Assembly: GCF_016127315.1 (NCBI RefSeq)
Contig: NZ_CP065997.1
Location: 3,534,001 to 3,598,000 of the forward strand
From: Achromobacter deleyi
GTDB lineage: Bacteria; Pseudomonadota; Gammaproteobacteria; Burkholderiales; Burkholderiaceae_B
Direction: 5' to 3'
Length of the DNA stretch: 64,000 nucleotides
Below the pieces are notes generated by a model that saw only the letters and a list, made by a program, of their open reading frames with translations, did no database searches and was not told the DNA's origin. Below are positions 8,335 to 16,307 of the stretch, in pieces. Every line of letters starts with the position of its first letter. The stretch's first letter is position 1. The position numbers and the translations under genes are program-made.

Positions 8335-9554
8335 GGCACTGGGCGCTCGGCGGCGGGGATCAGGCTGTCGATGTCGCGGCGCGCCGGTCCGAATGACAGC
8401 GAGCGCGCCATGTCCTGCTTGAGCAGCGACAGGCCGATGCGGCGCCACGACGGCTGCGCCTTGCGGTTTTCGAGGTCGGGGATGCCGGCGTCGGGCCACA
8501 GGGCCAGCGGATGGCCGCGCTGTTCCCACCAGGCGATGAAGACGTCGATGCGCCGCGCGTACACCAGGCGCAGCGCGGCCGGCATGCTGTCGAGCAGGAA
8601 CTGGCTGTACTGGCGCCAGGTGCCGAAGGTGGGCGGCAGGCCGAGGCCGCCGCGATAGCCGAGGAAGCGCTGGCGGCAATAGCGCGCCGCGTAGTTGGCG
8701 CCCTGCACGCGCTTGACCGCGCGGAACCAGGTTTCGGGCTCGAGCTTGTGGAACAGGTCCAGCCCCTTGCGCTGGTCGTCGCCATACGGCTGGCAGATGC
8801 GCATCTGCGAATACGGCACGCCGGCGCGCAGCATCTGGTCGTAGAGGTGGTTGTAGGCATGGCCGTTTTCGCCGGTGTAGCGCCACAGGTCTTCGAACTT
8901 CCAGTCGTAGATCGGGAAGAAGGTGACGCCGTTGTTGCGCTGCTTGTCGCGCGTGCTCCAGGCCAGCGGCTTGTGCGTGCCGGGCGGCGTCCAGGCGCAT
9001 TTCTTGGTGCGGCGCTTGATGGCCAGATAGCGGTTGAGCGATTCGTCGGAGCGGATGCCGACCAGGAACGCGGTGGGCATGTCGCGCGACAGCCATTGGT
9101 TGAATTCGGGCACGAATTCCTCGAATTCCATGCGATGGCGGTAGAACGGAAAATAGCCGGGGTCGTTGATGACGGACGGATGCCGCGGCAGCGGCCGGAT
9201 CCAGTCGGCCTCGCGGCCGGGCTCCCAGGTGCACCAGTAGGGTTCGCGCAGGCTCGAGGCATTGCGCAGGTTGATGGGCAGGCAGATCCACCAGGGGTGG
9301 ATGTCGGCGCGGTCGAACATGTGCGCGACGTGCGCGATGGTGGCCTGGTATTGCCCTTCGAGGTCGATGAAGACCGCGTGCACCGGGCCGCGCCCCATTT
9401 CGCGCGCGACCTCGAGCGCCAGGTGCAGGGTGACGGAACTGTCCTTGCCGCCGGAGAAGGCGACGCAGACCCGTTCGAAGTTCTGGAACACCAGCCGGAT
9501 GCGGGCCTTCGCGGCTTCGTGGACGTCGAGGTCGCGGTAGTGTTTCAAGGCCAT
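8331..9554 (-). CDS. PAPS reductase-like PP-loop protein with DUF3440 (IbrA-like)
   Basis: 407 residues. The start MALKHYRDLD was chosen over the open frame to 9656 because an AGGAT site precedes it and homology-like sequence begins there. The PP-loop VAFSGGKDSSVTLHLALE (SGGKDSS at 34-40) marks the adenosine-phosphosulfate reductase / ATP-pyrophosphatase superfamily. Conserved DUF3440-like blocks follow: GVTFFPIYDWKFEDLWRY, RICQPYGDDQRKGLDLFH. There is no plain CC-x(n)-CxxC cluster of assimilatory reductases, so a role outside sulfate assimilation is likely. It heads a coupled operon with a GNAT-like and a ParB-like gene. E. coli IbrA is the closest named family I recognise; its biochemical reaction is unsettled. 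Confidence 0.82.
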   Translation of the reverse strand: MALKHYRDLDVHEAAKARIRLVFQNFERVCVAFSGGKDSSVTLHLALEVAREMGRGPVHAVFIDLEGQYQATIAHVAHMFDRADIHPWWICLPINLRNASSLREPYWCTWEPGREADWIRPLPRHPSVINDPGYFPFYRHRMEFEEFVPEFNQWLSRDMPTAFLVGIRSDESLNRYLAIKRRTKKCAWTPPGTHKPLAWSTRDKQRNNGVTFFPIYDWKFEDLWRYTGENGHAYNHLYDQMLRAGVPYSQMRICQPYGDDQRKGLDLFHKLEPETWFRAVKRVQGANYAARYCRQRFLGYRGGLGLPPTFGTWRQYSQFLLDSMPAALRLVYARRIDVFIAWWEQRGHPLALWPDAGIPDLENRKAQPSWRRIGLSLLKQDMARSLSFGPARRDIDSLIPAAERPVP

Positions 9555-9761
9555 GGGGGTTGCATCCTGTTCGCGTCGTTCCCGGTTGGGCGCGCAGGCC
9601 GGCGCAGGATGCGCCTTGGTGGCCGGGCAGGGACGAATCATGCGTTCGCGCCGCAACGAGCGAGTGAGGATAGCCCGATCTCAAGGCGCGATCGGGGTGA
9701 TTCCGTCCGCTATTGATCGGGCGTGCCGCGCCCGCCCGACGGGGGCGCGGCGGCGGGCGGC

Positions 9762-10325
9762 TTACGCCTTCAGGTGCTCGTACAGGATGGTGGCGCCGAT
9801 GCCGATCAGCGCCAGGCCGCCGAGCACTTCGGCGCGCTTGCCGGCGACGCTGCCGACCAGCCGGCCGATCATGACGCCCAAGGTGACCATCAGCATGGTC
9901 GCCAGGCCGATCGCCAGTGCGGTGACGGCGATGTTGTTGTCGATGAAGGCCAGGCTGACGCCGACCGCCATGGCGTCGATGCTGGTGGCGAAACCGGTGG
10001 CGGCCAGCAGCCAGAACGAATGGCGGCCGACCGGCGTGGCTTCCTCCTGGTCGGCGCCCAGGCCGTTGCGGATCATCATCGCGCCCAGCACACAGAGCAT
10101 GCCGAAGGCGATCCAGTGGTCCCAGTCGCGCACGAACTGGGCGGCCATCGAGCCGAGGGCCCAGCCGATCACGGGCGTGATGGCTTCGATCACGCCGAAG
10201 ATCACGCCGGTGCGCAGCGCTTCGGACAGCCGTGGCTTGTGCAGGGCGGCGCCCTTGCCGACCGCCGCGGCGAAGGCGTCGGTGGACATGGCGAAGGCCA
10301 GGACGAGAGTGGAGAGGGCGTTCAT
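9762..10325 (-). CDS. mntP: Manganese efflux pump MntP
   Basis: 187 residues; start at [21 protein letters not shown], which is the conserved N terminus with the membrane Asp in MSTDAFA. The second half repeats the motif ([18 protein letters not shown]), as expected for this two-repeat six-helix inner-membrane exporter. Family role: exports Mn2+ to avoid toxicity. The leader carries a recognisable yybP-ykoY manganese riboswitch, which strongly supports the assignment and indicates induction by Mn2+. Confidence 0.95.
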   Translation of the reverse strand: MNALSTLVLAFAMSTDAFAAAVGKGAALHKPRLSEALRTGVIFGVIEAITPVIGWALGSMAAQFVRDWDHWIAFGMLCVLGAMMIRNGLGADQEEATPVGRHSFWLLAATGFATSIDAMAVGVSLAFIDNNIAVTALAIGLATMLMVTLGVMIGRLVGSVAGKRAEVLGGLALIGIGATILYEHLKA

Positions 10326-10384
10326 GCGGGAGAGGCTCCGACCGGGCGAAACACACAGACTTTCCATATCGCCCGGTCAAGAGC

Positions 10385-10515
10385 TATGGAAAAGTCCGTG
10401 GTCTCGCCAAACCGTGTCGGTTGCCGGCGCCATGGCCAGAAGGGCCAAGAGTGTTGACGCGGGCGCTTCCGGACGGGGCCGGAAGAGGCTACTCCCCAGG
10501 GAGGCTTGCAGTGTA
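10385..10515 (-). promoter_or_regulatory. yybP-ykoY manganese riboswitch upstream of mntP
   Basis: On the minus strand the highly conserved loop GGGGAGTAGCC (10487-10497) is followed by a perfect hairpin CTTCCGG-N6-CCGGAAG. The second conserved element GGCGAGACC lies about 90 bases downstream. This order and spacing match the yybP-ykoY element, which binds Mn2+ and controls mntP in other Proteobacteria. An imperfect hairpin with the shared segment GACCGGGCGATATGGAAAG lies between it and the start codon and may be the expression platform. Confidence 0.8.
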
Positions 10516-10551
10516 GCAAACGGCGCGGCGCGCCGGGCTAAATTTTCAGGT

Positions 10552-10923
10552 TCAGGTCAGCCGGGCGCCGTCGGGCACGTCCAGTTCGGGCGTGACCAGC
10601 ACGGTCTGGTCGGCGGCGTCGGCCAGGCCCAGCACCAGCACTTCGGAGCGCACCGGGCCGACCTGGCGCGGCGGGAAGTTGACGATGCCGAGCACGCGCT
10701 TGCCCGGCAGTTGCTCGAGCGTGTAGCGGCCGGTGATCTGGGCCGAGCTTTTCCTGACGCCGACGCCGGCGCCGAAATCAATGGTCAGCTTGTAGGCCGG
10801 CTTGCGCGCCTCGGGGAAGGGATCGGCGGCGATGATGGTGCCGACGCGGATGTCGACCTTCATGAAGTCGTCGAAGCTGACGGTGGGGGCGGGCGGGGTG
10901 GCGGGGTCCTGGGTGTAGTGCAT
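10552..10923 (-). CDS. csaA: CsaA-like tRNA-binding protein
   Basis: 123 residues from MHYTQDP; an ATG seven codons further up (10944) is also possible. The OB-fold tRNA-binding domain is plain: VDIRVGTIIAADPFPEARKPAYKLTIDFG, SSAQITGRYTLEQLPGKRVLGIVNFPPRQVG cut at segments, and a C-terminal EVLVLGLAD. This matches CsaA, a homodimeric relative of the methionyl-tRNA synthetase C terminus with proposed tRNA-binding and chaperone activity. It lies just downstream of the beta-propeller gene on the same strand. Confidence 0.9.
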   Translation of the reverse strand: MHYTQDPATPPAPTVSFDDFMKVDIRVGTIIAADPFPEARKPAYKLTIDFGAGVGVRKSSAQITGRYTLEQLPGKRVLGIVNFPPRQVGPVRSEVLVLGLADAADQTVLVTPELDVPDGARLT

Positions 10924-10977
10924 GGGCGTGGGCGATCGGTTCAAGGGGAGCGGGCGGCGGCGCCCGCGATGGCCTCA

Positions 10978-12591
10978 TCATGCCAGATCGATGCCGCCGC
11001 GGGTCGCGCGCAGGGTGCGCAGGGTAGCCAGGTCGACGATCGCGATGCGGCCGTCGAGGGTGCCGACGGCCAGTTTGCCGCCATGCGCGGCGAGGGCGTA
11101 GAGCACGGTGGCGATGCCGCCGATGCGGACCCTGGCGGCCAGCAGCAGGTCGCCGCTGGCGGCGTCGATCAGCATCAGGCTGCCGTCGAGGAAGGCGGCC
11201 AGCACCAGGCCGTCTGCCACCACGATGGCGCTGGCCGAGGCGGGGGTGGCGTGGCGCCAGCGTTCCTGCCCGCGCGCCAGCGATTTGCGGTAGATGAAGC
11301 CGCGATAGGCGTTGCCGACCGTGGGCGAGTAGTGCTTGCCGGCGATCACCACGCCGGCGCCGAGCGCGTCGTCGACGTAGGCGCCGCGGCATTCCATGGC
11401 GTGGCTGGCCGGCGTGCCGTCCGGCTTGAGCAGCGGCCACAGGCGTTCGAGGCGGCCGTCGGCGTGGACCCGGCACAGGTGCTTGCCCTCGTGCGAGCCG
11501 GGCGGCGTGCCCTGCAGCGTGAACAGGTCGGGCGCGCCGTTGATGCCGAGGTAGTGATTGAAGCAGTCGTAGTGGCCGAGGTCGAGGCGCCGTGCGTCGG
11601 TCAGGGTGGGGTCCAGCAGCACGTCGCCGGCCGCGCGCCGGCGCGTGTCGATGCGGTCGCGGCGGCCCAGCACGCGGCCGTCGGCGCTGGCGCTGAAGGT
11701 GTATTGGCCGTCCTCGTCGCGCACCGCCGTCAGCTCGTCGCCGCGCAGCGCGTACAGCCGCGAGTCGCGGCGGAAGCGGTCGGCGGGGTCGGGCGGGGCG
11801 ATGGCGTGCACGATGAGCGGCGTGGTGCGCAGGATCTCGGCGCCGCGGCCGCCGCCGTCGTGGCGCGCGAGCAACGCGCCGTCGGCGCGGTAGCGCTCGA
11901 GCAGGCAGCCGTCGTGGACCGCGGCGAGCGTGTCGGCGTCGAGCCACGCCAGGTCCCAGATGGCGCCGCGCAGGCCCAGGTCGGGCAGGCCCAGCCAGTC
12001 GGCCAGGCGCGCGGCGGCGTCGCCGACATCAGGTGGCGTGGCGCGGTCGAGGGTGGCGGTGGCGGGGTCCAGTTCCGGCGTGGCCGTGCCGGCGGCGGTT
12101 TCAACGCGCAGCAGCGTTTCGAAGGCCGCGGGGGCATCGTCGTCCTGTTCGTCCCACGATTCGTCCCAGGGGCGCACCCAGGCCTCGATGCGGCCGTCGT
12201 CCAGGTAGCGGCACCGCACCACTTCGGGCACGTTGAGGAAGGGGCGATGGCTGGCGCCGCTTTCCCAGTTCCAGGCGATCAGCTCGCCTTCGAACAGATA
12301 GCCGCCGTCGTAGCTGCCCGCGCCGATGGCGATGACGGGCTGGCCGGGATGGAAGGCGACGTCGTTGACGGGCAGGCGCGGCGCGTCGCAGGCCGCGAAC
12401 GGCACGGGATCGCCGCGGCGGTACAGGCCGACGCGGTAGCGCAACGCGGCGCCGCCATAGGCGGCGCGCGCGGGCGGATTGATCAGGAGGGGAAAGGCCG
12501 AGGCCACGGCGACGATGTCGCCGGCCGGGTGGAAGAACACGCCGGTGATCCGGCCGGCGCCTTGCAGCGCCGGATTCATGAACGCGTTCAC
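10978..12591 (-). CDS. Uncharacterised beta-propeller (WD40-like) protein
   Basis: 537 residues, no signal peptide or membrane segment, so probably cytoplasmic. Repeated short motifs spaced about 40-60 residues suggest propeller blades: GVFFHPAGDIVAVAS, DVAFHPGQPVIAIGAGSYDGGYLFEGELIAWNW (cut), WDLAWLDADTLAAV, AIVVADGLVLAAFLDGSLMLIDAASG, LAVGTLDGRIAIVDLA. The central part (about 140-330) is less repetitive and acidic (SWDEQDDDAP). I do not recognise a named family. It precedes csaA by 55 bases on the same strand, but nothing in the context fixes a function. Confidence 0.75.
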   Translation of the reverse strand: MNAFMNPALQGAGRITGVFFHPAGDIVAVASAFPLLINPPARAAYGGAALRYRVGLYRRGDPVPFAACDAPRLPVNDVAFHPGQPVIAIGAGSYDGGYLFEGELIAWNWESGASHRPFLNVPEVVRCRYLDDGRIEAWVRPWDESWDEQDDDAPAAFETLLRVETAAGTATPELDPATATLDRATPPDVGDAAARLADWLGLPDLGLRGAIWDLAWLDADTLAAVHDGCLLERYRADGALLARHDGGGRGAEILRTTPLIVHAIAPPDPADRFRRDSRLYALRGDELTAVRDEDGQYTFSASADGRVLGRRDRIDTRRRAAGDVLLDPTLTDARRLDLGHYDCFNHYLGINGAPDLFTLQGTPPGSHEGKHLCRVHADGRLERLWPLLKPDGTPASHAMECRGAYVDDALGAGVVIAGKHYSPTVGNAYRGFIYRKSLARGQERWRHATPASASAIVVADGLVLAAFLDGSLMLIDAASGDLLLAARVRIGGIATVLYALAAHGGKLAVGTLDGRIAIVDLATLRTLRATRGGIDLA

Positions 12592-12722
12592 GATTCTTGT
12601 AGCGGCCGCGCTTGCGCGCGCGGCGGTGTCAGGCCTCGCGGGCCGCGGACCGGCCGCGCGAGGGCGGCGGGGATGGGCGCGGTGGCGGGCGGGCGCATGG
12701 CGGGATGGCCGTTAATGACGCG

Positions 12723-12890
12723 TCATGATTTGGCGGCGGCGGCCGTGGTGGCGCTTTTCTTGCCGCGTGGCTTGGCCGCGGGCGTTTCGCTCACCGGCGG
12801 CGTGTCGAACTCCTGTTTGTTTCGTTCGCCCCGCGGGGTGTTTTCCGGATGGGGTTTGGGAAAGGCCCAGGGTTTCGTTTTCTGATCCAT
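12723..12890 (-). CDS. Small basic hypothetical protein
   Basis: 55 residues starting MDQKTKPWAFPKPHPENTPR, with a purine-rich site upstream. It is rich in Lys, Pro and Ala and ends in an Ala-Lys tail (SATTAAAAKS) suggesting a disordered, possibly nucleic-acid-associated protein. An ATG 27 codons upstream (12971) keeps the frame open but that extension looks non-coding. No family recognised. Confidence 0.5.
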   Translation of the reverse strand: MDQKTKPWAFPKPHPENTPRGERNKQEFDTPPVSETPAAKPRGKKSATTAAAAKS

Positions 12891-13442
12891 TGCTTGTACT
12901 CCTTGCACAGGCGGAACAGTAGCATTTGCCGTGGCCGTGAGTAAGTGAGGGTTGACGTCAATATTCATCACATCGTGATATGAGGAAGCGGAGGGCGAGG
13001 CGCCGCGTTTGCGGGGCGGCGAAAGGGGCGCGGCGGCGCCGGCTACCCTATGACCACCGCGGCGGCGCCGCGTTCATTTCTGGGGGCGTTGTATGTGGAG
13101 AGTCCTCGAAGGGACCGGTTCTTTCGTCGCATGGTCGCATTGCGTGAGGGTCGATGCGGACCGCGGCGTCGTGGCGGCGCTGGCGCGAAACCGCGCCCAC
13201 GGCATCCATGCCCGGAACCATCGCGGCGTTTGCCGCCCAACCGGTCCCGTGTGGATTCGATGATTTTACCTTGGTCGCGCGGCACGGCCCGGAACGGCTC
13301 CACGGACGGGCGGGCCGCTGCTGGCAGGCCGCAAGCCGCCATCCGGATGGCGTCCGGGCTCATCCATTTGCGTTGCTGAAAGGGCTAGCCGCCGCCGGCT
13401 CGGGCGGGACTACGATGGGGCCGTGCACATAGGGAGGGAACT
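12891..13442. other. Gene-free stretch, no confident coding content
   Basis: About 550 bases. Frames on both strands are open for 60-110 codons (for example plus 13050-13379, minus 13043-13363) but these are mutual shadows expected at this GC content, with no recognisable motif. A short inverted repeat ATCAC-N3-GTGAT lies at 12967-12979, upstream of the small basic protein. The right end (AGGGAGGG, just before 13443) is the ribosome-binding site of the next gene. Confidence 0.5.
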
Positions 13443-13637
13443 ATGGACACGACCAAGGAATGGTACGCGGCGGTCAAGGAATGGCAGCGCGCGCGCGACG
13501 AATTGACCGCGGCGGTCGCCGCGATCAAATGGCCCGATCCGACGGCGGCCTGCCTGGCCACCTACGACCGCGCCTACGCCCATGAAACCGATGCGCGCGA
13601 GCGCATGAACCAGGCCTACGAACGCGTCCGACGATAA
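13443..13637 (+). CDS. Small hypothetical helical protein
   Basis: 64 residues with a strong AGGGAGGG ribosome-binding site six bases upstream of ATG. The sequence (EWYAAVKEWQRARDELTAAVAAIKW, ATYDRAYAHETDARERMNQAYERVRR, each shown in part) is charged and strongly helical, with no membrane segment. It sits 30 bases upstream of a GNAT gene and may be co-transcribed. No family recognised. Confidence 0.6.
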   Translation: MDTTKEWYAAVKEWQRARDELTAAVAAIKWPDPTAACLATYDRAYAHETDARERMNQAYERVRR

Positions 13638-13667
13638 CGGGCGCGCGCGGTTGCTACACTGCCGCGC

Positions 13668-14153
13668 ATGACGCAGACCCCGACTTCCCTGACGATCCGA
13701 CCGGCGCGCCCCGACGATGTGGCGGCGCTGGAGGACATATTGACGCAAACCTACGAAGGCACCTGGCGGCCGCAGATGACGCCGCTGAAATACCAGCACT
13801 TCCTGGACAGCGGCAAGATCCCGCAATACGTCGCCGAGCGTGGCGCGCTGTTCCATGTGTGCGAGGCCGGCGGCCGCGTGGCGGGCATGGTGGATTGGGA
13901 GAAGAACTTCATCTGGGCCCTGCACGTGCATCCGGCGCAGCAGCGGCGCGGGGTCGGTGCGGCGCTGCTGGCGCTGGCCGAGGACGGCATGCGCGCCGCC
14001 GGATTCGACGAGGCGCGGCTGGAGACCGACACGTTCAATACGCAAAGCCGCGCGTTCTACGCCAAGCATGGCTATGCCGAGGTCGACACCTATCCCGACG
14101 AGGAATGGGACAGCGGTTTCACCACGGTGCTGCTGGTGAAGGCGCTGGGGTGA
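13668..14153 (+). CDS. GNAT-family N-acetyltransferase
   Basis: 161 residues. Classic GNAT order: N-terminal LTIRPARPDDVAALEDIL, the beta4 strand FIWALHVHPAQQRRGVGAAL with the acetyl-CoA pyrophosphate loop QQRRGVGA, then LETDTFNTQSRAFYAKHGYAEVDTY (shown in part), the usual N-x-x-A-x-x-F/Y-Y-x-x-x-G-F/Y motif. The enzyme transfers an acetyl group from acetyl-CoA to an amine; the acceptor is unknown. Cytoplasmic. Confidence 0.9.
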   Translation: MTQTPTSLTIRPARPDDVAALEDILTQTYEGTWRPQMTPLKYQHFLDSGKIPQYVAERGALFHVCEAGGRVAGMVDWEKNFIWALHVHPAQQRRGVGAALLALAEDGMRAAGFDEARLETDTFNTQSRAFYAKHGYAEVDTYPDEEWDSGFTTVLLVKALG

Positions 14154-14190
14154 TCCGGTGGCCGTGATGGGGTGGCCGCGATGTGGTTGC

Positions 14191-14216
14191 GGGATCCATT
14201 GGCGGGATCCGTTGGC
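14191..14216. repeat. Two-copy 13-base tandem repeat
   Basis: GGGATCCATTGGC directly followed by GGGATCCGTTGGC, 12 of 13 identical, in the spacer between the GNAT and PaiB-like genes. Function unknown; it could simply be a slippage duplication. Confidence 0.6.
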
Positions 14217-14351
14217 GTGATCGGGCCGCCGGCGCGCCGTTGCCGGCGAGCCACGCGCATTGTGGCTCCATGAATTGAAGGGTATATGGCTCTGGCAATG
14301 GAGCCAGCACGGCGCTATGGTGTGTTTTTCCTTTCCACCGCCCATTCCGCC

Positions 14352-14984
14352 ATGTACCTGCCGTCCGCCTTTCGCGAAGACTCCCTCGAGGTCCAGCACG
14401 ATTTCATCCGCGCGCATCCCCTGGGGGTGCTGATGACCAGCGGGGAGGGCGGGTTGATGGCCAACCACATTCCCTGTCTGCTGTATCCGGAAGGGCCGCA
14501 CGGGGTGCTGCGGCTGCACATGGCGCGCGCCAATCCGCAATGGAAGGAACTGGCCGCCGGCGGCGACTGCCTGCTGGTGTTCCATGGCGCGCAGGCCTAC
14601 ATCACGCCGTCCTGGTACGCCACCAAGGCCGAGACGCACAAGGTCGTGCCGACCTGGAACTTCGTGGCCGTGCATGTCTGGGGCACGCCGACGGTTCACG
14701 ACGATCCCACCTGGGTGCGGGCGCAGATCGGCGCGCTGACCGATGCGCAGGAGAAGGCGCGGGTGCAGCCGTGGCGCGTCGAGGATGCGCCCGAGGATTT
14801 CATCGCCGCGCAGATGCGCGCCATCGTCGGCATCGAAATCGCGATCACGCGCCTCGAGGGCAAGTGGAAGGTCAGCCAGAACCGCAACGCCGCCGACCGC
14901 CAGGGCGTGGCGGCCGGGCTGGCGGGCGAACAGGGCGATGCCGTCATGGCCGGCCTGGTGGCGCGTCGCGGCGGGCTGGATTAA
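14352..14984 (+). CDS. FMN-binding negative transcriptional regulator, PaiB-like
   Basis: 210 residues. Start chosen at MYLPSAFREDSLEVQHDFIR because PaiB-family proteins begin MY-x-P-x-x-F; the open frame upstream (14286) is not family-like. The split-barrel flavin-binding fold shows PLGVLMTS, ANHIPCLL, and the signature WYATKAETHKVVPTWNFVAVHV (shown in part). C-terminal KWKVSQNRNAADRQGV is also conserved in the family. B. subtilis PaiB is a regulator of sporulation and degradative enzymes; in Proteobacteria the function is unclear. Its stop codon overlaps the stop of the convergent MFS gene within TTAA. Confidence 0.9.
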   Translation: MYLPSAFREDSLEVQHDFIRAHPLGVLMTSGEGGLMANHIPCLLYPEGPHGVLRLHMARANPQWKELAAGGDCLLVFHGAQAYITPSWYATKAETHKVVPTWNFVAVHVWGTPTVHDDPTWVRAQIGALTDAQEKARVQPWRVEDAPEDFIAAQMRAIVGIEIAITRLEGKWKVSQNRNAADRQGVAAGLAGEQGDAVMAGLVARRGGLD

Positions 14985-16216
14985 GCGGCCCTCGAGCCGC
15001 GACCCCAGGCCAGGCAGACGATGGCCGCCGCCTGCAGGCCCGCCGCCACCGCCAGGAACCAGAACAGCGGATGCTGCCCCTGGCCGGACAGCGTGCGCAG
15101 CACGCCGAACACGGCGGGCGCGAAGGCATAGGCGCCTTGCGACATGGCCACGATCAGCGGCACCACCCGCGCCGCGTCCTCGCGCGCGAATTCGGTCTGC
15201 GCGATCAACGGCGGCAGCGAGGTGGCGTTGCCGATGCCGGCGCCGAACAGCAACACGCCCAGCCACACCGCCCAGGTGTGGTCCACCGCCAGCATCAGCA
15301 CCAGCGAGCCGGCGATCTGGGCGCCATAGGACAGGCACGCGACCACGCGGCGGTCGGCCGAGGCCGGCATCAGCCAGCCCACCAGGCTGCGGCCGGCGAT
15401 GGCGCTGGCGGTGGCCAGGCCCATCGCGATGCCGGCGGTCTGCGCGCCCAGCAGCGGCGCCAACAACGACAGCAGGTGCGCGATCAGGCCGATCTGCGCG
15501 AACAGGCCCAACGCCATGCCCGCGCCCAGCGACAGGAAGGCGCGGTCGCGCCACAGGCGCGGCACGCGCGCCTGCGTGGCGCCAGCGGCCTGCGCCGACG
15601 CGTCCGGCGGCACGCCGTCGGGATGCTGGCCGAGCTGTTGCGGCGTGACGGCGAACACCTTGCGCGCCAGCGCCGCGATCACCAGCACCATCGCCGCGCC
15701 GACCCACCACGCCGCCTGCGCGAAACCGTAGCCCGCGATCAGGAACACCCACAGCGGCGAGAACACGATGCCGCCGACGCTGGCGCCGTTGTAGGCCATG
15801 CCCAGCGTGGCCGGCCGGCGCTTGACGAACCACGGCGAGATCAGCGCGTTGACCGCCGCCGCGCCGAGCGTGACCCAGCCCATGCCGGAGAACAGCGCGG
15901 CCGCGTACAGCTGCCATGGCGCGGCCGCGCGGGCCCAGCCCGACACGCCCAGCGCCAGCGCGATGGCGCCCGCCAGGGTCACGGCCGGCACGCCCCAGCG
16001 CCGGTACAGGCGCGGCAGGTTGGCCACGATCAGCGTGCCGCACAGGAAGTGCAGCGTGACCGCGGCCGACACCAGCGCCACGCTCCAGCCGGTGCGCTGC
16101 ACCACCGCGTGCAGGAACACCGGCGGGCCATAGAAGCCGACGCCCCAGCCGAAGATGGCCAGCACGAAGGTGGCGTAAAGGACTTTCCGGCCGAAAAAAG
16201 GCTGTGGGGTGGGCAT
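14981..16216 (-). CDS. Major facilitator superfamily transporter
   Basis: 411 residues; start MPTPQPFFGRKVLYATFVLA, immediately before the first membrane helix, preferred over a long non-homologous extension to 16519. Twelve hydrophobic segments are apparent, with a cytoplasmic loop in the middle containing RVPRLWRDRAFL, and the first-half motif FGWGVGFYGPPVFLHAV typical of MFS carriers of the oxalate/formate or monocarboxylate type. Substrate unknown. It is divergent from an ArsR-family regulator (91 bases), so that regulator probably controls it. Confidence 0.85.
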   Translation of the reverse strand: MPTPQPFFGRKVLYATFVLAIFGWGVGFYGPPVFLHAVVQRTGWSVALVSAAVTLHFLCGTLIVANLPRLYRRWGVPAVTLAGAIALALGVSGWARAAAPWQLYAAALFSGMGWVTLGAAAVNALISPWFVKRRPATLGMAYNGASVGGIVFSPLWVFLIAGYGFAQAAWWVGAAMVLVIAALARKVFAVTPQQLGQHPDGVPPDASAQAAGATQARVPRLWRDRAFLSLGAGMALGLFAQIGLIAHLLSLLAPLLGAQTAGIAMGLATASAIAGRSLVGWLMPASADRRVVACLSYGAQIAGSLVLMLAVDHTWAVWLGVLLFGAGIGNATSLPPLIAQTEFAREDAARVVPLIVAMSQGAYAFAPAVFGVLRTLSGQGQHPLFWFLAVAAGLQAAAIVCLAWGRGSRAA

Positions 16217-16307
16217 GGTGGGCGGCGGGCGATGGCGCCGGCTGTCTTGTTGGGATGACTCGCAGTATGCTTGGCCCTGTAGACAACACTTTGGCCGGGA
16301 CCGAATC
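16217..16307. promoter_or_regulatory. Divergent promoter region, MFS transporter / ArsR regulator
   Basis: 91 bases between two divergent starts. It contains a repeated TTGGCC (in CTTGGCCCTG and TTTGGCCGGG, 21 bases apart) flanking TGTAGACAACA. Such a region commonly carries the ArsR-family operator overlapping both promoters; the exact site is inference. Confidence 0.4.

Noticed and set aside
9553..12885. A 1,110-codon plus-strand frame across mntP, csaA and the propeller gene
   Set aside because: Mirror of minus-strand genes; composition Ala/Gly/Arg/Gln-rich without domains.
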